A stretch of DNA of 64,000 nt, taken from Vibrio marinisediminis. Its GTDB lineage: Bacteria; Pseudomonadota; Gammaproteobacteria; Enterobacterales; Vibrionaceae. The notes under the pieces were generated by a model. It saw only the letters and a list, made by a program, of their open reading frames with translations. It did no database searches and was not told where the DNA came from. The translations under genes and the position numbers were made by a program. Shown here in pieces: positions 31,848 to 44,186 of this stretch. Position 1 is the stretch's first letter; each line of letters opens with the position of its first letter. The stretch is taken from contig NZ_JACFYF010000003.1 of assembly GCF_014050145.1 (NCBI RefSeq), positions 293,184 to 357,183 of the forward strand, given 5' to 3'.

Positions 31848-33485
31848 ATGCTTGCTCAAACGCCTGATAAAACACAATCAACCAAGGAAGCCCAAGAAAC
31901 TCTATCCTTGTTAAAGACCACTGGTGAGGTGGCCCCACAACATCAAGCGATTTACCCTGCGGAAGCGCAAACTTTTCTCGCATTACTGTGTGAGCAATTT
32001 GCGCCAAGAATTGAAGGGTTGCTCGCGGCACGAGAACAAAAACAAGCAAGTATTGATGCAGGAGTGCTACCAGACTTTTTGCCAGAGACGCAGGATATCC
32101 GCGAAGGTAGTTGGAAAATCCTTGGTATTCCAAGTGATCTTCAGGACCGTCGTGTAGAAATTACCGGTCCGACGGATCGTAAAATGGTCATCAATGCGTT
32201 AAATGCGAATGTGAAAGTGTTCATGGCTGACTTTGAAGATTCAATGTCACCAGCGTGGGAGAAGGTATTAGATGGTCAAGTGAACTTGCGTGATGCAATT
32301 CGTGGCACGATTAGCTATACCAATCCAGGCAATGGCAAGCATTATGAACTGGCCGAAGATCCAGCGGTACTGATCTGTCGTGTTCGTGGGCTACATCTCA
32401 AAGAAAAACACGTCACTTTTAATAACCAGATCATCCCTGGTGCTCTGTTCGACTTCGCGCTCTATTTCTATAACAACTATCAAGCCCTATTGAAGAAAGG
32501 CAGTGGTCCTTACTTCTATATACCTAAGTTGCAGTCTCACCATGAGGCGAAGTGGTGGAGTGAAGTATTCCACTTTACGGAAGATTACTTTGGTTTAAAT
32601 ACCGGCACGATCAAAGCGACGGTTTTGATTGAGACATTACCTGCTGTATTCGAAATGGATGAAATTCTGTTCTCACTGAAAGAGCATATTGTCGGTCTGA
32701 ACTGTGGTCGCTGGGATTACATCTTCAGTTACATTAAGACATTGAAAAAACATCAAGACCGCGTGCTGCCTGATCGCCAAGTTGTAACGATGGAAAAACC
32801 GTTTCTTAATGCTTACTCAAGACTATTAGTTCGTACTTGTCACAAGCGTGGTGCGTTTGCTATGGGTGGGATGGCTGCGTTTATTCCGGCTAAAGACCCA
32901 GTAGAAAACCAAAAAGTACTCGATAAAATTTATAACGATAAATCATTGGAAGCTAACAATGGTCATGATGGTACTTGGGTAGCTCATCCAGGACTTGCAG
33001 ACACTGCCATAGATGTATTTAGCAATGTTCTGGGTGAGCGAACCAACCAATTGGATGTGAGCCGAGCCGATGATGCGCCGATTACTGCTGAAGAACTGCT
33101 CGCCCCTTGTACGGGTGAACGTACTGAGCAAGGCATGCGACATAATATCCGTGTTGCGCTGCAATACATCGAAGCTTGGATCTCAGGCAACGGTTGTGTA
33201 CCGATTTACGGCTTAATGGAAGATGCGGCAACAGCTGAAATCTCCCGTGCGTCAATATGGCAATGGATTCAACACGGTAAAGACCTAGATAATGGGCAAG
33301 TGGTGACTAAAGCCTTGTTTGAGCAATACCTATCAGAAGAGATCGAAGTAGTGAAGCAAGAGGTGGGAGAAGCTCGTTATCAAGCTGGGCGCTTTACAGA
33401 AGCGGCTAAGTTGATGGCAGAGTTAACCACCAGTGATGAGCTAACTAACTTCTTAACCATTCCAGGTTACGACTACTTAGACTAG
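31848..33485 (+). CDS. aceB: Malate synthase A
   Basis: A 545-residue glyoxylate shunt enzyme that condenses glyoxylate with acetyl-CoA to malate. The family signature is complete in KEHIVGLNCGRWDYIFSYIK, and VFMADFEDSMSPAW and the C-terminal EDAATAEISRASIWQW match the AceB class. I chose ATG at 31848, preceded by AAGGAAG, over the GTG at 31824. The gene is 99 bases upstream of aceA, so one operon as in E. coli. Confidence 0.96.
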   Translation: MLAQTPDKTQSTKEAQETLSLLKTTGEVAPQHQAIYPAEAQTFLALLCEQFAPRIEGLLAAREQKQASIDAGVLPDFLPETQDIREGSWKILGIPSDLQDRRVEITGPTDRKMVINALNANVKVFMADFEDSMSPAWEKVLDGQVNLRDAIRGTISYTNPGNGKHYELAEDPAVLICRVRGLHLKEKHVTFNNQIIPGALFDFALYFYNNYQALLKKGSGPYFYIPKLQSHHEAKWWSEVFHFTEDYFGLNTGTIKATVLIETLPAVFEMDEILFSLKEHIVGLNCGRWDYIFSYIKTLKKHQDRVLPDRQVVTMEKPFLNAYSRLLVRTCHKRGAFAMGGMAAFIPAKDPVENQKVLDKIYNDKSLEANNGHDGTWVAHPGLADTAIDVFSNVLGERTNQLDVSRADDAPITAEELLAPCTGERTEQGMRHNIRVALQYIEAWISGNGCVPIYGLMEDAATAEISRASIWQWIQHGKDLDNGQVVTKALFEQYLSEEIEVVKQEVGEARYQAGRFTEAAKLMAELTTSDELTNFLTIPGYDYLD

Positions 33486-33584
33486 TGCCGTAACGAACAA
33501 ATAACGTGAAGGAATACTGGTGGATATGGATGTACCACCAGCAAAGATAAAAAGCGCAACGCGCATTAAATGAGGGATAGACCG

Positions 33585-34895
33585 ATGACACTTACTCGAC
33601 GCCAACAAATCGAAGCTCTTGAAAAAGATTGGGCAACCAACCCACGCTGGAACAATGTAAAACGTCCTTATACTGCTGATGAAGTTGTAGAACTGCGTGG
33701 CTCTATGGTGCCTGCAAACACTATCGCTCAACGTGGTGCTGATAAACTTTGGGGCTTGGTCAATGGCAGCTCTAAGAAAGGCTACGTGAACTGCCTTGGT
33801 GCACTAACGGGTGGTCAAGCAGTACAGCAAGCAAAAGCAGGTATCGAAGCGATTTACTTGTCAGGCTGGCAGGTGGCTGCAGATAACAATACTGCTTCAA
33901 CCATGTACCCAGATCAGTCTCTGTACCCAGTTGACTCAGTACCATCGGTAGTTAAGCGTATTAACAACTCATTCCGTCGTGCTGACCAAATTCAATGGTC
34001 TGGCGGTAAATCTCCAGAAGACGAAGGTGGTATTGATTACTTCCTACCTATCGTAGCTGATGCAGAAGCAGGCTTTGGTGGTGTGCTAAACGCATACGAG
34101 CTAATGAAGTCTATGATTGAAGCGGGCGCTGCAGGTGTTCACTTTGAAGACCAATTAGCGTCAGTGAAAAAATGTGGTCACATGGGTGGTAAAGTACTTG
34201 TACCAACTCAAGAAGCGGTTCAAAAACTGGTAGCAGCGCGCCTTGCTGCGGATGTTTCAGGCACAACAACGCTAGTTATCGCTCGTACCGATGCGAACGC
34301 AGCTGACCTACTAACATCAGATTGTGACCCGTATGATAAAGACTTCATCGAAGGTGAGCGTACACAAGAAGGTTTCTACCGCGTTCGCGCAGGTATCGAC
34401 CAAGCTATCTCTCGTGGTCTAGCTTACGCACCATACGCAGACCTTATTTGGTGTGAAACTGCAACCCCTTGTCTGGAGGAAGCGCGTAAGTTTGCTGAAG
34501 CAATTCATGCGGAGTACCCAGATCAGCTATTGGCGTACAACTGCTCGCCATCGTTTAACTGGGAGAAGAATCTAGATTCTGAAACCATCGCAAAATTCCA
34601 GCAAGAGCTAGCGAACATGGGCTACAAATACCAGTTCATTACTCTGGCAGGTATTCACAACATGTGGTTCAACATGTTTGAACTGGCACATGCTTACGCA
34701 CAAGGCGAAGGTATGCGTCACTATGTTGAGAAAGTTCAACGTCCAGAATTCGAAGCGGCAGAGAAGGGTTACACTTTCGTTGCGCACCAACAAGAGGTGG
34801 GTACTGGTTACTTCGATAAGATGACTAACACTATTCAAGGTGGTAAATCATCAGTAACGGCTCTAACTGGTTCTACAGAAGAAGACCAGTTCTAG
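33585..34895 (+). CDS. aceA: Isocitrate lyase
   Basis: A 436-residue enzyme that splits isocitrate to succinate and glyoxylate. The catalytic signature KKCGHMGGK and the substrate-site segments [24 protein letters not shown] and YNCSPSFNW are present. I preferred ATG at 33585 ([12 protein letters not shown]), which has GAGGGA nine bases upstream and matches the start of E. coli AceA; the ATG at 33570 overlaps that ribosome site. Codon use is highly biased. A terminator follows about 125 bases on. Confidence 0.96.
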   Translation: MTLTRRQQIEALEKDWATNPRWNNVKRPYTADEVVELRGSMVPANTIAQRGADKLWGLVNGSSKKGYVNCLGALTGGQAVQQAKAGIEAIYLSGWQVAADNNTASTMYPDQSLYPVDSVPSVVKRINNSFRRADQIQWSGGKSPEDEGGIDYFLPIVADAEAGFGGVLNAYELMKSMIEAGAAGVHFEDQLASVKKCGHMGGKVLVPTQEAVQKLVAARLAADVSGTTTLVIARTDANAADLLTSDCDPYDKDFIEGERTQEGFYRVRAGIDQAISRGLAYAPYADLIWCETATPCLEEARKFAEAIHAEYPDQLLAYNCSPSFNWEKNLDSETIAKFQQELANMGYKYQFITLAGIHNMWFNMFELAHAYAQGEGMRHYVEKVQRPEFEAAEKGYTFVAHQQEVGTGYFDKMTNTIQGGKSSVTALTGSTEEDQF

Positions 34896-35021
34896 TCAAA
34901 CAAATCTAGTTAGGTGATTGTTCGAGTCGGACGTATACAATCACTTAACGAGATGTCATTTCTGTTCCTAATACACCCCTAGGATAGAGATATAAATTTA
35001 GGCATAATTTTGATGTTCTTT

Positions 35022-35048
35022 GAGCGGCTCGGGCCGCTCTTTTTTTTG
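35022..35048 (+). terminator. Terminator of aceBA
   Basis: GAGCGGC (35022-35028) pairs with GCCGCTC (35033-35039) around TCGG, followed by eight or more T. The T run reaches within two bases of the convergent CBS gene stop. Confidence 0.92.
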
Positions 35049-35049
35049 T

Positions 35050-35493
35050 TTAGTCTTCCATCTCTTCCGGTTCTACTTCCTCTTGTAGTTCCAATAAGCT
35101 AATAGCAATAGAGACAAAATCACTATTGGTAATAATGCCAACCAATCGACCTTTATCGACCACAGGTAAACAACCGACTTTATGTTTTTGCATATAGAGC
35201 GCGGTTTCTTTTAAGCCTGCTTTTGGTGTCACACTCATGACGTTAGTGCACATCACTTCGTAAATGGGGGTGTTGAGGGTGAAGGATTGTTCTTCTTGTA
35301 CTTCATGCAGGGTTGAGTCTTGTGCTGCGAGTACATCGCGTTGAGTAATGATACCGAGTAAATGTCGGTCACCATCAACGATTGGAATATGGCGAATGTC
35401 TAATGCTTCCATGGTGTGTTTTGCATCGACAAGTTGGTGAGAACGTAACAATGTATGCGGGTTACGAGTCATCATATCTTCGACTTTGATCAT
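35050..35493 (-). CDS. Two-CBS-domain protein
   Basis: A 147-residue protein consisting almost only of two CBS motifs: VEDMMTRNPHTLLRSHQLVDA to LLGIITQRDVL, and VMCTNVMSVTPKAGLKETA to LVGIITNSDFV. Such pairs bind adenine nucleotides and sense energy state; the regulated partner is unknown. A short acidic tail (LLELQEEVEPEEMED) closes the protein. It is convergent with aceA. Confidence 0.85.
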   Translation of the reverse strand: MIKVEDMMTRNPHTLLRSHQLVDAKHTMEALDIRHIPIVDGDRHLLGIITQRDVLAAQDSTLHEVQEEQSFTLNTPIYEVMCTNVMSVTPKAGLKETALYMQKHKVGCLPVVDKGRLVGIITNSDFVSIAISLLELQEEVEPEEMED

Positions 35494-35685
35494 GGCAACC
35501 TCCCTAGTTATTTGCGCAGATTATTACCGCAAAGCTAATAGCTAAAATTCAGTAATCTCTCTTAATACTATAGGAGTAATTGACGCATTATTTTGGGAGC
35601 CGTCCCAATTTTCTAATCAAAATAAATCGCGTTAAAGGTAAGTAAATTTTTCAAAGGAATAGGGGCGCGGTGGTATTGATTTGAA

Positions 35686-35721
35686 AGCAAAACACTCACC
35701 AGAAAAGATGAGTGTTTTGCT
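35686..35721 (-). terminator. Terminator of the chemoreceptor gene
   Basis: AGCAAAACACTCA (35686-35698) pairs perfectly with TGAGTGTTTTGCT (35709-35721); on the minus strand a short TTTC follows. It is 14 bases after the chemoreceptor stop. Confidence 0.75.
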
Positions 35722-35734
35722 CTAATAGTGAGGC

Positions 35735-37684
35735 TTACAACTTAAAGAAATTAAGTAAATGTTTTTGCTCTGCAGCAAGGTTTGATAGTTCCTCACTCGC
35801 CTTTTGGCTCTCTTGAATTCCCGTCACATTCTGATTGACGATATCAAAGGTTAAACTGACATTTTGTGAAATATCTTGAGTCACACTTGATTGTTCTTCA
35901 GAGGCTGTCGCTACCTGAGTATTCATATCAGAAATCAGTGAAACAGAATGAGCAATGGCCACGAATGAATCACCAAGTTGTTGACTAATGCTTCGCGAGC
36001 CTTCCACTAAGGTCATGTTGGTCGCCATAAACTTATTCGCTTCTTCTGCTTGAGTTTGCAAGCGAGAAATGATCTCTTGTATGTCCACTGTAGACTGCTG
36101 AGTTTTTGCAGCTAGAGAGCGCACTTCATCGGCAACGACGGCAAAGCCACGTCCTTGCTCACCAGCGCGGGCCGCTTCTATCGCTGCATTTAGCGCGAGC
36201 AAATTGGTTTGTTCTGAGATGCCATTGATTACTTCAACCACGGTACCGATTTCAATTGAGTATTCTCTAAGTTGGTTAACAATGTTATTCGTTTCTTCAA
36301 TTGAGTGCTCAACGTCACGTGAGACTTCATCCGATGAGCGCAGCGCGGTTTGTCCACTTTGCACACTGTCTGTAGCGCCTGTTGCCGCCTGTTCTGCCGA
36401 TGAAGCGTTATGGCTTACTTCACTTGCGGTGCTTGAAAGCTCATTGATTGCCGTTGCAATCTGTTCAACTTGGCTAAGTTCTTGTTGGGCATTCGCTTCG
36501 GTTTGTGTCATGACCGCTGCCAGTTCAACAGAGGCTGAAGAAACACTTTCTGAGATAGTGTGGAAGCCTTCAATGATGCGACGTAGTTCAGCGCGCATTT
36601 CTAAAATGTTGGCGTAAATACCACTCTCTTTACCGGTAATTTTTATATCGGTTGATAGATCGCCTTTTGAAACATCTTGCACCAGTTGCTGAATTTCGGT
36701 CGGTTCACCGCCCACTACACGGTTGATATTGCGGTAGATGAATGATGCAACCGCAAGGGCAATTAAGGTTGCAATTGACGCTAACCAAAGAATGATGGTT
36801 TCGGCACTGCTAAGTTGCTGAACCATGTTAGGACCAACGGTATCTTGTTCTTTTTTGGTGGTTAACTTGATGTTTTCAACAGCTTGAGCAGCTTGAGCTC
36901 CAATCACGTCCAACTGAGCGCTGATGAGTTGATTGCGCTTGTTGATTGTCGCAGAGATACGGTCAAATGCCTGGCTGTAGGCGGTGAAAGCTTGCTGGTA
37001 TTGAGTGAATTGCTCTTTTTGTGCTGTCGTAACAAGGTATGTTTTTAGTGCTGTTTCTCTCTGTCTAATATGAGCAAACTCTTTTTGAGTTGCTTCTGCG
37101 TCGGAAGCTGCGTTGTTAATCAAAAATTTGTTGGCGTACAGACGGGCGGTGAGGACGCTTTCTTGTAACTCACTGGCATAGAGTGCCAGCTCGGTATCGC
37201 CTGAGTTGTGTGCGACTGTCATCATTGATGATAGGGTTTCACGCATGGTAGAGCCATTTGGATCGAGATCTTGGCTGACTAATGCATTGCGCTGCTTGAT
37301 CAGTTCCATAACGCTTTGAAATGTCGCTTGGTACTGATTAATTTGTTGTTTTATTGCTTTGAATTCTCGCGTATGTGTATCTTTGAGATCTAAGTGCTCA
37401 GTCTGTTCGATCAAGCTAAGTGTTGATTTGATGCGATCATCAAAGGTGTTTAACGTCGTACGTTCTTGTTTTTTTATGTATTTATTTACCGCGAGGCGTG
37501 CGTCGAGCAAGTTGGCTTGGATTCTGCCACTGTTGACGCTAGCAAGTGCGAGGTTGCGATAGGAGTGAAAACCTTGGCTGGTATCGCTGAAACGAAATAT
37601 CGAGATAGCACTGGTTATTAGTAGCAATAGTATGATGCTTCCAAAACCATACGTGAGCTGCTGTTTTAATGTCATATTGATCAT
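35735..37684 (-). CDS. Methyl-accepting chemotaxis protein
   Basis: This 649-residue chemoreceptor has a first membrane helix ([17 protein letters not shown]), a long periplasmic helical region (about 30-290) without a recognisable PAS or Cache fold, a second membrane helix ([21 protein letters not shown]), a HAMP domain, then a signalling domain with the hairpin tip [42 protein letters not shown]. No C-terminal CheR-binding pentapeptide is seen. Many such periplasmic all-helical sensors have unknown ligands. The start at 37684 is taken as the first ATG; 37675 is possible. Confidence 0.92.
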   Translation of the reverse strand: MINMTLKQQLTYGFGSIILLLLITSAISIFRFSDTSQGFHSYRNLALASVNSGRIQANLLDARLAVNKYIKKQERTTLNTFDDRIKSTLSLIEQTEHLDLKDTHTREFKAIKQQINQYQATFQSVMELIKQRNALVSQDLDPNGSTMRETLSSMMTVAHNSGDTELALYASELQESVLTARLYANKFLINNAASDAEATQKEFAHIRQRETALKTYLVTTAQKEQFTQYQQAFTAYSQAFDRISATINKRNQLISAQLDVIGAQAAQAVENIKLTTKKEQDTVGPNMVQQLSSAETIILWLASIATLIALAVASFIYRNINRVVGGEPTEIQQLVQDVSKGDLSTDIKITGKESGIYANILEMRAELRRIIEGFHTISESVSSASVELAAVMTQTEANAQQELSQVEQIATAINELSSTASEVSHNASSAEQAATGATDSVQSGQTALRSSDEVSRDVEHSIEETNNIVNQLREYSIEIGTVVEVINGISEQTNLLALNAAIEAARAGEQGRGFAVVADEVRSLAAKTQQSTVDIQEIISRLQTQAEEANKFMATNMTLVEGSRSISQQLGDSFVAIAHSVSLISDMNTQVATASEEQSSVTQDISQNVSLTFDIVNQNVTGIQESQKASEELSNLAAEQKHLLNFFKL

Positions 37685-37956
37685 CTACCTTAATAATATT
37701 GTGATGGCTAACCATTAAAAATAGCTATCGTTATTATTATTCTTATTAATAGTTGCAATATTTTGTTACAAAGCGAGCGTCAGTGCTACCGTTTTACAAT
37801 TTAATTTTCTATTGAACTCGATAAAGTGAGAGTAATTGCTCGTTGATCAAATTTGATTACAACATCTCTCCTTGCTATTGCGCCTTCTCGACATATACTA
37901 GTCGGCTGCGAAAAGCTTCGTGACCCCTATTGTTAACTCGATTTAAGACCAAAGAC

Positions 37957-39009
37957 ATGCAAGTATCTGATTTCCATTTCGACCTTCCTGATGAATTAAT
38001 TGCACGTTATCCGCAACCGGAGCGTACCTCGAGTCGTTTATTGCAACTCAATGGCAATAGCGGTGAACTAGTTGACGGCACATTTAATGATGTCTTAAAC
38101 CATATTGAAGCTGGTGACTTAGTGGTGTTTAACAATACCCGAGTGATTCCCGCTCGTATGTTTGGTCGTAAAGAGTCTGGCGGTAAGCTTGAAGTGCTGG
38201 TGGAGCGTATGCTGGATGAGAAAAGCATTCTCGCGCATGTCCGCTGTTCTAAATCACCAAAACCGGGTTCTACCATTATTCTTGGTGAAAACGACGAGTT
38301 TTCTGCACAAATGGTTGCACGTCACGATGCATTGTTTGAATTGAAATTTGATTCAGACCTAACCGTTCTAGAGATCCTAGAGCAAATTGGTCACATGCCT
38401 TTACCGCCTTATATTGACCGTCCTGATGAAGACGCAGATAAAGAGCGTTACCAAACGGTTTATAACCAAAAGCCGGGTGCAGTCGCTGCGCCAACAGCAG
38501 GTTTGCATTTTGATGAAGTGCTGCTTGAAAAGATTAAAGCCAAAGGCGCAGAGCTGGCTTACGTTACACTGCATGTGGGTGCGGGTACTTTCCAACCCGT
38601 GAAAGTCGACAATATCCATGATCACCACATGCACGCAGAATATGTTGAAGTGACGCAAGACGTCGTTGAGGCAATCAAAGCAACCAAAGCTCGCGGTGGT
38701 CGAGTGATTGCTGTGGGGACGACGTCGGTACGTTCGCTAGAGAGTGCAGCGCAAGATGCGTTGAAAAAAGGCACTGAATTTGCGCCTTTCTTTGGTGACA
38801 CTGAAATATTTATTTTCCCAGGTTACGAATATCAGTTAGTGGATTGTTTGATCACTAACTTCCACCTGCCTGAATCGACGCTGATTATGTTAGTCAGTGC
38901 GTTTGCAGGTTATGAGAATACGATGAATGCGTATCAGCATGCGGTAGAGAATAACTACCGTTTCTTCTCATACGGTGATTCTATGTTTATTGAGAAAAAG
39001 ACAGTTTAG
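37957..39009 (+). CDS. queA: S-adenosylmethionine:tRNA ribosyltransferase-isomerase
   Basis: A 350-residue enzyme of queuosine synthesis that transfers and isomerises the ribose of S-adenosylmethionine to preQ1-modified tRNA, forming epoxyqueuosine. Characteristic stretches are [56 protein letters not shown] and [18 protein letters not shown] chose ATG at 37957, which matches the E. coli start; an in-frame start at 37930 is less likely. It lies 165 bases upstream of tgt. Confidence 0.96.
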   Translation: MQVSDFHFDLPDELIARYPQPERTSSRLLQLNGNSGELVDGTFNDVLNHIEAGDLVVFNNTRVIPARMFGRKESGGKLEVLVERMLDEKSILAHVRCSKSPKPGSTIILGENDEFSAQMVARHDALFELKFDSDLTVLEILEQIGHMPLPPYIDRPDEDADKERYQTVYNQKPGAVAAPTAGLHFDEVLLEKIKAKGAELAYVTLHVGAGTFQPVKVDNIHDHHMHAEYVEVTQDVVEAIKATKARGGRVIAVGTTSVRSLESAAQDALKKGTEFAPFFGDTEIFIFPGYEYQLVDCLITNFHLPESTLIMLVSAFAGYENTMNAYQHAVENNYRFFSYGDSMFIEKKTV

Positions 39010-39059
39010 CGCTGTCTTATGCTTGAATAGCAGTTTTAAAAGTTTACGAGTGCTAGCAG

Positions 39060-40308
<1,249 letters not shown>

Positions 40309-40502
40309 TCAGATTTAAGCCTTAGGTTATTACCTAAGGCTTTTATTAATGGCTGGTCTGTTAATCGACATATCAGCCTAACAAATAAGCAAAAGCTCGA
40401 TATTTTTGAGAGTGCGATCTCTAATAGAGATATGCATGCTTGAATATAAAAAGCGAAAGCCCAATTTGTTGGATAATCAAAAATATAATAGAGGATTTTT
40501 TC

Positions 40503-40829
40503 ATGTTTATTTCTCAAGCTCACGCAGCAGCAGAAGCACCAGCAGGTGGCGGTTTCGAAATGATTATCATGCTAGCGATGTTCGCAGTGATCTTCTACTT
40601 CATGATCTACCGTCCACAATCTAAGCGCGTTAAAGAGCACAAAAACCTAATGGCTTCAATGGGCAAAGGTGATGAAGTTCTAACAAGCGGTGGTTTGGTT
40701 GGTAAGATCACTAAAATCGCAGAAGAGAACGACTACATCACTATCGAGCTTAATGCGAACAACGAAGTAGTTATCAAGAAAGACTTCGTATCAGCAGTGC
40801 TACCAAAAGGTACACTGAAATCTCTATAG
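40503..40829 (+). CDS. yajC: Preprotein translocase subunit YajC
   Basis: A 108-residue protein with a single membrane helix (MIIMLAMFAVIFYFMIYRPQSKR) followed by the cytoplasmic domain with GDEVLTSGGLVGKITKI. YajC associates with SecDF and AcrB. I chose ATG at 40503, preceded by GAGG, over an upstream start at 40440 without a ribosome site. The gap from tgt is 194 bases, so it may have its own promoter. Confidence 0.95.
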   Translation: MFISQAHAAAEAPAGGGFEMIIMLAMFAVIFYFMIYRPQSKRVKEHKNLMASMGKGDEVLTSGGLVGKITKIAEENDYITIELNANNEVVIKKDFVSAVLPKGTLKSL

Positions 40830-40849
40830 ACAGCTAAAGGATCCTCGCT

Positions 40850-42706
40850 GTGCTAAACCGTTATCCGTTATGGAAGTACTTGATGGTGATGTTTACCATC
40901 GCTATCGCGGCATTGTATGCACTTCCAAATCTCTACGGTGAAGATCCGGCAATTCAAGTTACAGGGGCGCGCGGCGCCTCTGTAGATATGGCTACGCTGG
41001 ATTCTGTCACTCAAGCTCTTGATAAACAGAGCCTCTCCTTTAAATCCATTGCTTTAGAGAATGGATCGATTCTTGTACGTTTCAACAACACTGATACTCA
41101 AATCAGTGCGCGTGACGTGGTCAGTGAAGCCCTCGGTAAAGATACTATCGTGGCGCTTAACCTTGCACCAGCTACTCCAAACTGGCTCGAAGCGATTGGT
41201 GCTTCACCAATGAAATTGGGTCTTGATTTACGTGGTGGTGTTCACTTCTTGATGGAAGTGGATATGGACGCGGCAATGGAGAAGTTGGTCGGTCAGCAGG
41301 AAGAAGCTTTCCGCAGTGAACTGCGTGAAGACAAAATTCGCTACCGAGCTATTCGTCCTTCAGGTAAAGATGCAGTAGAAGTGTTACTTCGTAATGAAGA
41401 GCAACTGGCACAAGCAAAAACGTTACTTGAAAAGAATCACCCAGATATGGTGTTTACCGAATCTGATAGCAATGGTCGTTTTGCGCTAAGTGCATCATTC
41501 ACAGAGCAACGTCTGCAAGAGATTCGTAACTACGCTGTTGAGCAGAACATTTCCATTCTTCGTAACCGTGTGAACGAGTTAGGTGTTGCTGAACCATTGG
41601 TTCAACGTCAAGGCGCTAGCCGCATTGTGGTTGAGTTGCCTGGTGTTCAAGACACTGCTCGCGCTAAAGAAATTCTAGGTGCTACGGCAACGCTAGAATT
41701 CCGCGAAGTCGATTCTAAAGCGGATCTTGCAGCGGCGGCAAATGGTCGCGCGCCAGCGGGTTCTGAAATTAAACTCGACACAGACGGTCGTCCCGTTGTT
41801 CTGAAGAAACGTATCATCTTAAGCGGTGCAAGCATCACGGATGCAAGCTCAAGCGTGGATGAATATGGTCGCCCTCAAGTTAACATCACGCTGGATAGCG
41901 AAGGTGGTAACAAGATGTCGGCATTCTCGAAGAAAAATATCGGTCAGTTAATGGCAACGGTATTTGCTGAATACAAAGACAGTGGTCGCAAGACAGCTGA
42001 AGGCAAAGTTATCTTGTCTAAGCATGAAGAAGTGATCAACCAAGCAACGATTCAATCTGCGCTAGGTCGTAACTTCCGTATTACTGGTATTGATTCAACG
42101 GCTGAAGCACACAACCTTGCGTTGCTACTTCGTGCTGGTGCACTAATAGCGCCAATCTCGATTGTAGAAGAACGTACGATAGGTCCATCTATGGGTCAAC
42201 AGAATATCGATATGGGTATTCAGGCGTGTATTTGGGGTATGTTGGCAGTTATGCTCTTCACGGCAGTTTACTACCGTAAATTTGGCTTGATTGCGAACCT
42301 AGCTCTGATGTCAAACCTTGTGTTGATTATCGGTATTATGTCGATGATTCCGGGGGCGACGATGACCTTACCAGGTATTGCCGGTATTGTTTTGACGGTC
42401 GGTATGGCGGTTGATGCCAATGTACTTATCTTTGAACGTATTCGAGAAGAGTTGCTTGAAGGGCGTTCGCCACAACAAGCCATTCACCAAGGTTATGCCA
42501 ATGCATTTAGCACCATCGCCGATGCCAACATTACCACTCTGATGACTGCAATTATTCTATTTGCAGTAGGTACGGGTGCGGTGAAAGGCTTCGCGGTAAC
42601 GTTATCTATTGGTATTTTGACTTCGATGTTTACTGCAATCATAGGTACCCGTTGTGTGGTTAACCTGCTTTATGGTGGTAAGCGCGTTGATAAATTGTCG
42701 ATCTAA
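40850..42706 (+). CDS. secD: Protein translocase subunit SecD
   Basis: A 618-residue RND-family membrane protein that uses proton motive force to finish protein export. One N-terminal helix is followed by a large periplasmic domain (with [16 protein letters not shown]) and a five-helix C-terminal bundle containing [20 protein letters not shown]-like and [23 protein letters not shown] motifs, including the Asp of the proton path. The start is GTG at 40850 with AAGG upstream. It is followed by secF after 14 bases. Confidence 0.97.
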   Translation: MLNRYPLWKYLMVMFTIAIAALYALPNLYGEDPAIQVTGARGASVDMATLDSVTQALDKQSLSFKSIALENGSILVRFNNTDTQISARDVVSEALGKDTIVALNLAPATPNWLEAIGASPMKLGLDLRGGVHFLMEVDMDAAMEKLVGQQEEAFRSELREDKIRYRAIRPSGKDAVEVLLRNEEQLAQAKTLLEKNHPDMVFTESDSNGRFALSASFTEQRLQEIRNYAVEQNISILRNRVNELGVAEPLVQRQGASRIVVELPGVQDTARAKEILGATATLEFREVDSKADLAAAANGRAPAGSEIKLDTDGRPVVLKKRIILSGASITDASSSVDEYGRPQVNITLDSEGGNKMSAFSKKNIGQLMATVFAEYKDSGRKTAEGKVILSKHEEVINQATIQSALGRNFRITGIDSTAEAHNLALLLRAGALIAPISIVEERTIGPSMGQQNIDMGIQACIWGMLAVMLFTAVYYRKFGLIANLALMSNLVLIIGIMSMIPGATMTLPGIAGIVLTVGMAVDANVLIFERIREELLEGRSPQQAIHQGYANAFSTIADANITTLMTAIILFAVGTGAVKGFAVTLSIGILTSMFTAIIGTRCVVNLLYGGKRVDKLSI

Positions 42707-42720
42707 GGCTAGGAATTAAT

Positions 42721-43668
42721 ATGTTTCAGATTCTAAAAGCAGAAAAAACGATCGGCTTTTTACGTTGGTCAAAATTTGCCTTTATGTTCTCGCTGCTGAT
42801 GATTGGTGCGTCGTTCTATACTCTTTCAACTAACTGGTTGAACTGGGGTCTAGATTTTACTGGCGGTACTTTAATTGAAGTGGGTTTTGAGCAACCGGCT
42901 CAACTTGATGAAATCCGTACATCATTAGAAGCAAATGGCTTTGGTGATGCGATTGTACAAAACTTTGGTAGTGCTCGTGATGTGATGGTGCGCTTAAGTC
43001 CACGTGAAGATATTTCAGGTGAGACATTAGGCAACCAAATTATTTCAGCAATCAAAGATGGCACGGGTAAAGAAGTTGAGATGCGTCGTATTGAGTTCGT
43101 TGGTCCAAATGTGGGTGACGAACTGACAGAAGCGGGCGGCTTGGCAATTCTTGTGTCACTAATCTGTATTCTGATCTACGTATCAGTACGTTTTGAATGG
43201 CGTCTAGCCGCGGGTGCAGTATTAGCACTGGCGCACGATATCATCATTACGCTGGGTGTATTTTCAGTGATGAAGATTGAAGTTGATCTGACTATCGTTG
43301 CGGCACTATTGACCGTTGTCGGTTACTCGCTCAACGATACCATCGTTGTTTTCGACCGTATTCGTGAAAACTTCCGCCGTATGCGTAAAGGTGGACCTGC
43401 AGAGATCATCGATAGTGCGATTACTCAAACATTGAGCCGTACTTTGATTACTTCGGGAACAACGCTATTCGTGGTGATCGCATTGTTTGCTCAAGGCGGC
43501 GCAATGATCCACGGTTTCGCGACCGCATTGTTACTTGGTATCACCGTTGGTACTTACTCATCTATCTACGTGGCTTCGGCGCTGGCGTGGAAGTTGGGTA
43601 TTACCAGAGAACATTTAATGCCACCTCAAGTAGAAAAAGAGGGTGCAGAGTTCGACGAGATGCCATAA
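42721..43668 (+). CDS. secF: Protein translocase subunit SecF
   Basis: A 315-residue partner of SecD with six membrane helices. Hallmarks are LDFTGGTLIEVGF in the periplasmic part and VVGYSLNDTIVVFDRIRENFR in the membrane bundle. It is the last gene of the cluster, followed by a perfect 30-base palindromic terminator. Confidence 0.97.
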   Translation: MFQILKAEKTIGFLRWSKFAFMFSLLMIGASFYTLSTNWLNWGLDFTGGTLIEVGFEQPAQLDEIRTSLEANGFGDAIVQNFGSARDVMVRLSPREDISGETLGNQIISAIKDGTGKEVEMRRIEFVGPNVGDELTEAGGLAILVSLICILIYVSVRFEWRLAAGAVLALAHDIIITLGVFSVMKIEVDLTIVAALLTVVGYSLNDTIVVFDRIRENFRRMRKGGPAEIIDSAITQTLSRTLITSGTTLFVVIALFAQGGAMIHGFATALLLGITVGTYSSIYVASALAWKLGITREHLMPPQVEKEGAEFDEMP

Positions 43669-43679
43669 GCATTTAAACG

Positions 43680-43709
43680 AAAAAAGCCGCTGATATCAGC
43701 GGCTTTTTT
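43680..43709. terminator. Terminator of secDF
   Basis: A fully palindromic 30-base hairpin with core GCCGCTGATATCAGCGGC framed by six A and six T, 12 bases after the secF stop. Confidence 0.95.
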
Positions 43710-43809
43710 ATCTCTCTGCGACAGCAGTATGAGTTTGGCTGTACCCTTTGCCTAGCAAATGGGTATCATAGCGATAAGTAAAAACATAACCATAATTAGG
43801 AAACAAAAG

Positions 43810-44142
43810 ATGCCACATTTTCGTTTTAGAGCAGTTGAACCTCAAACGGTACAAACATTATCAAAACCTCTGATCGATGCACTGCAACCATACATGGATT
43901 GCCCTCGTGAAGATTTCACTTTTGAGTATGTTTACACTACGTTTTATCATGAAGGTGAAGTGAGCGCTGCTTACCCATTCGTTGAGGTATTGTGGTTTGA
44001 TCGTGGACAAGAGAAGCAAGATGCCGTAGCTAAAATCTTGACTGAACAAGTCCGTGGTGTGATGGGTGAAGATGTTAACGTTGCGGTTATTTTTACCGCT
44101 CTGAATGCAAGCGGCTACTACGATAACGCTGAGCATTACTAA
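43810..44142 (+). CDS. DUF1904-like small protein
   Basis: A 110-residue soluble protein, MPHFRFRAVEPQTVQTLSK to the end, resembling the DUF1904 family (tautomerase-like size and fold are suspected for it), including FTFEYVYTTFY and FPFVEVLWFDRGQ-like stretches. There is no known role. ATG at 43810 follows AGGA by 9 bases. The mepA gene starts 44 bases after its stop, so a two-gene unit is possible. Confidence 0.7.
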   Translation: MPHFRFRAVEPQTVQTLSKPLIDALQPYMDCPREDFTFEYVYTTFYHEGEVSAAYPFVEVLWFDRGQEKQDAVAKILTEQVRGVMGEDVNVAVIFTALNASGYYDNAEHY

Positions 44143-44186
44143 GCCGAGTATCACCACGCAATGCACGAATAAATTGAGGTGAAGCA

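Noticed and set aside
35593-35608. TTGGGA-GCCG-TCCCAA hairpin with T run upstream of the CBS gene
   Set aside because: Terminator-like on the plus strand, but no plus-strand gene reaches it; short and possibly chance.
36204-36617. 137-residue reading frame antisense to the chemoreceptor
   Set aside because: Shadow frame over the coiled-coil signalling domain with no start signal.
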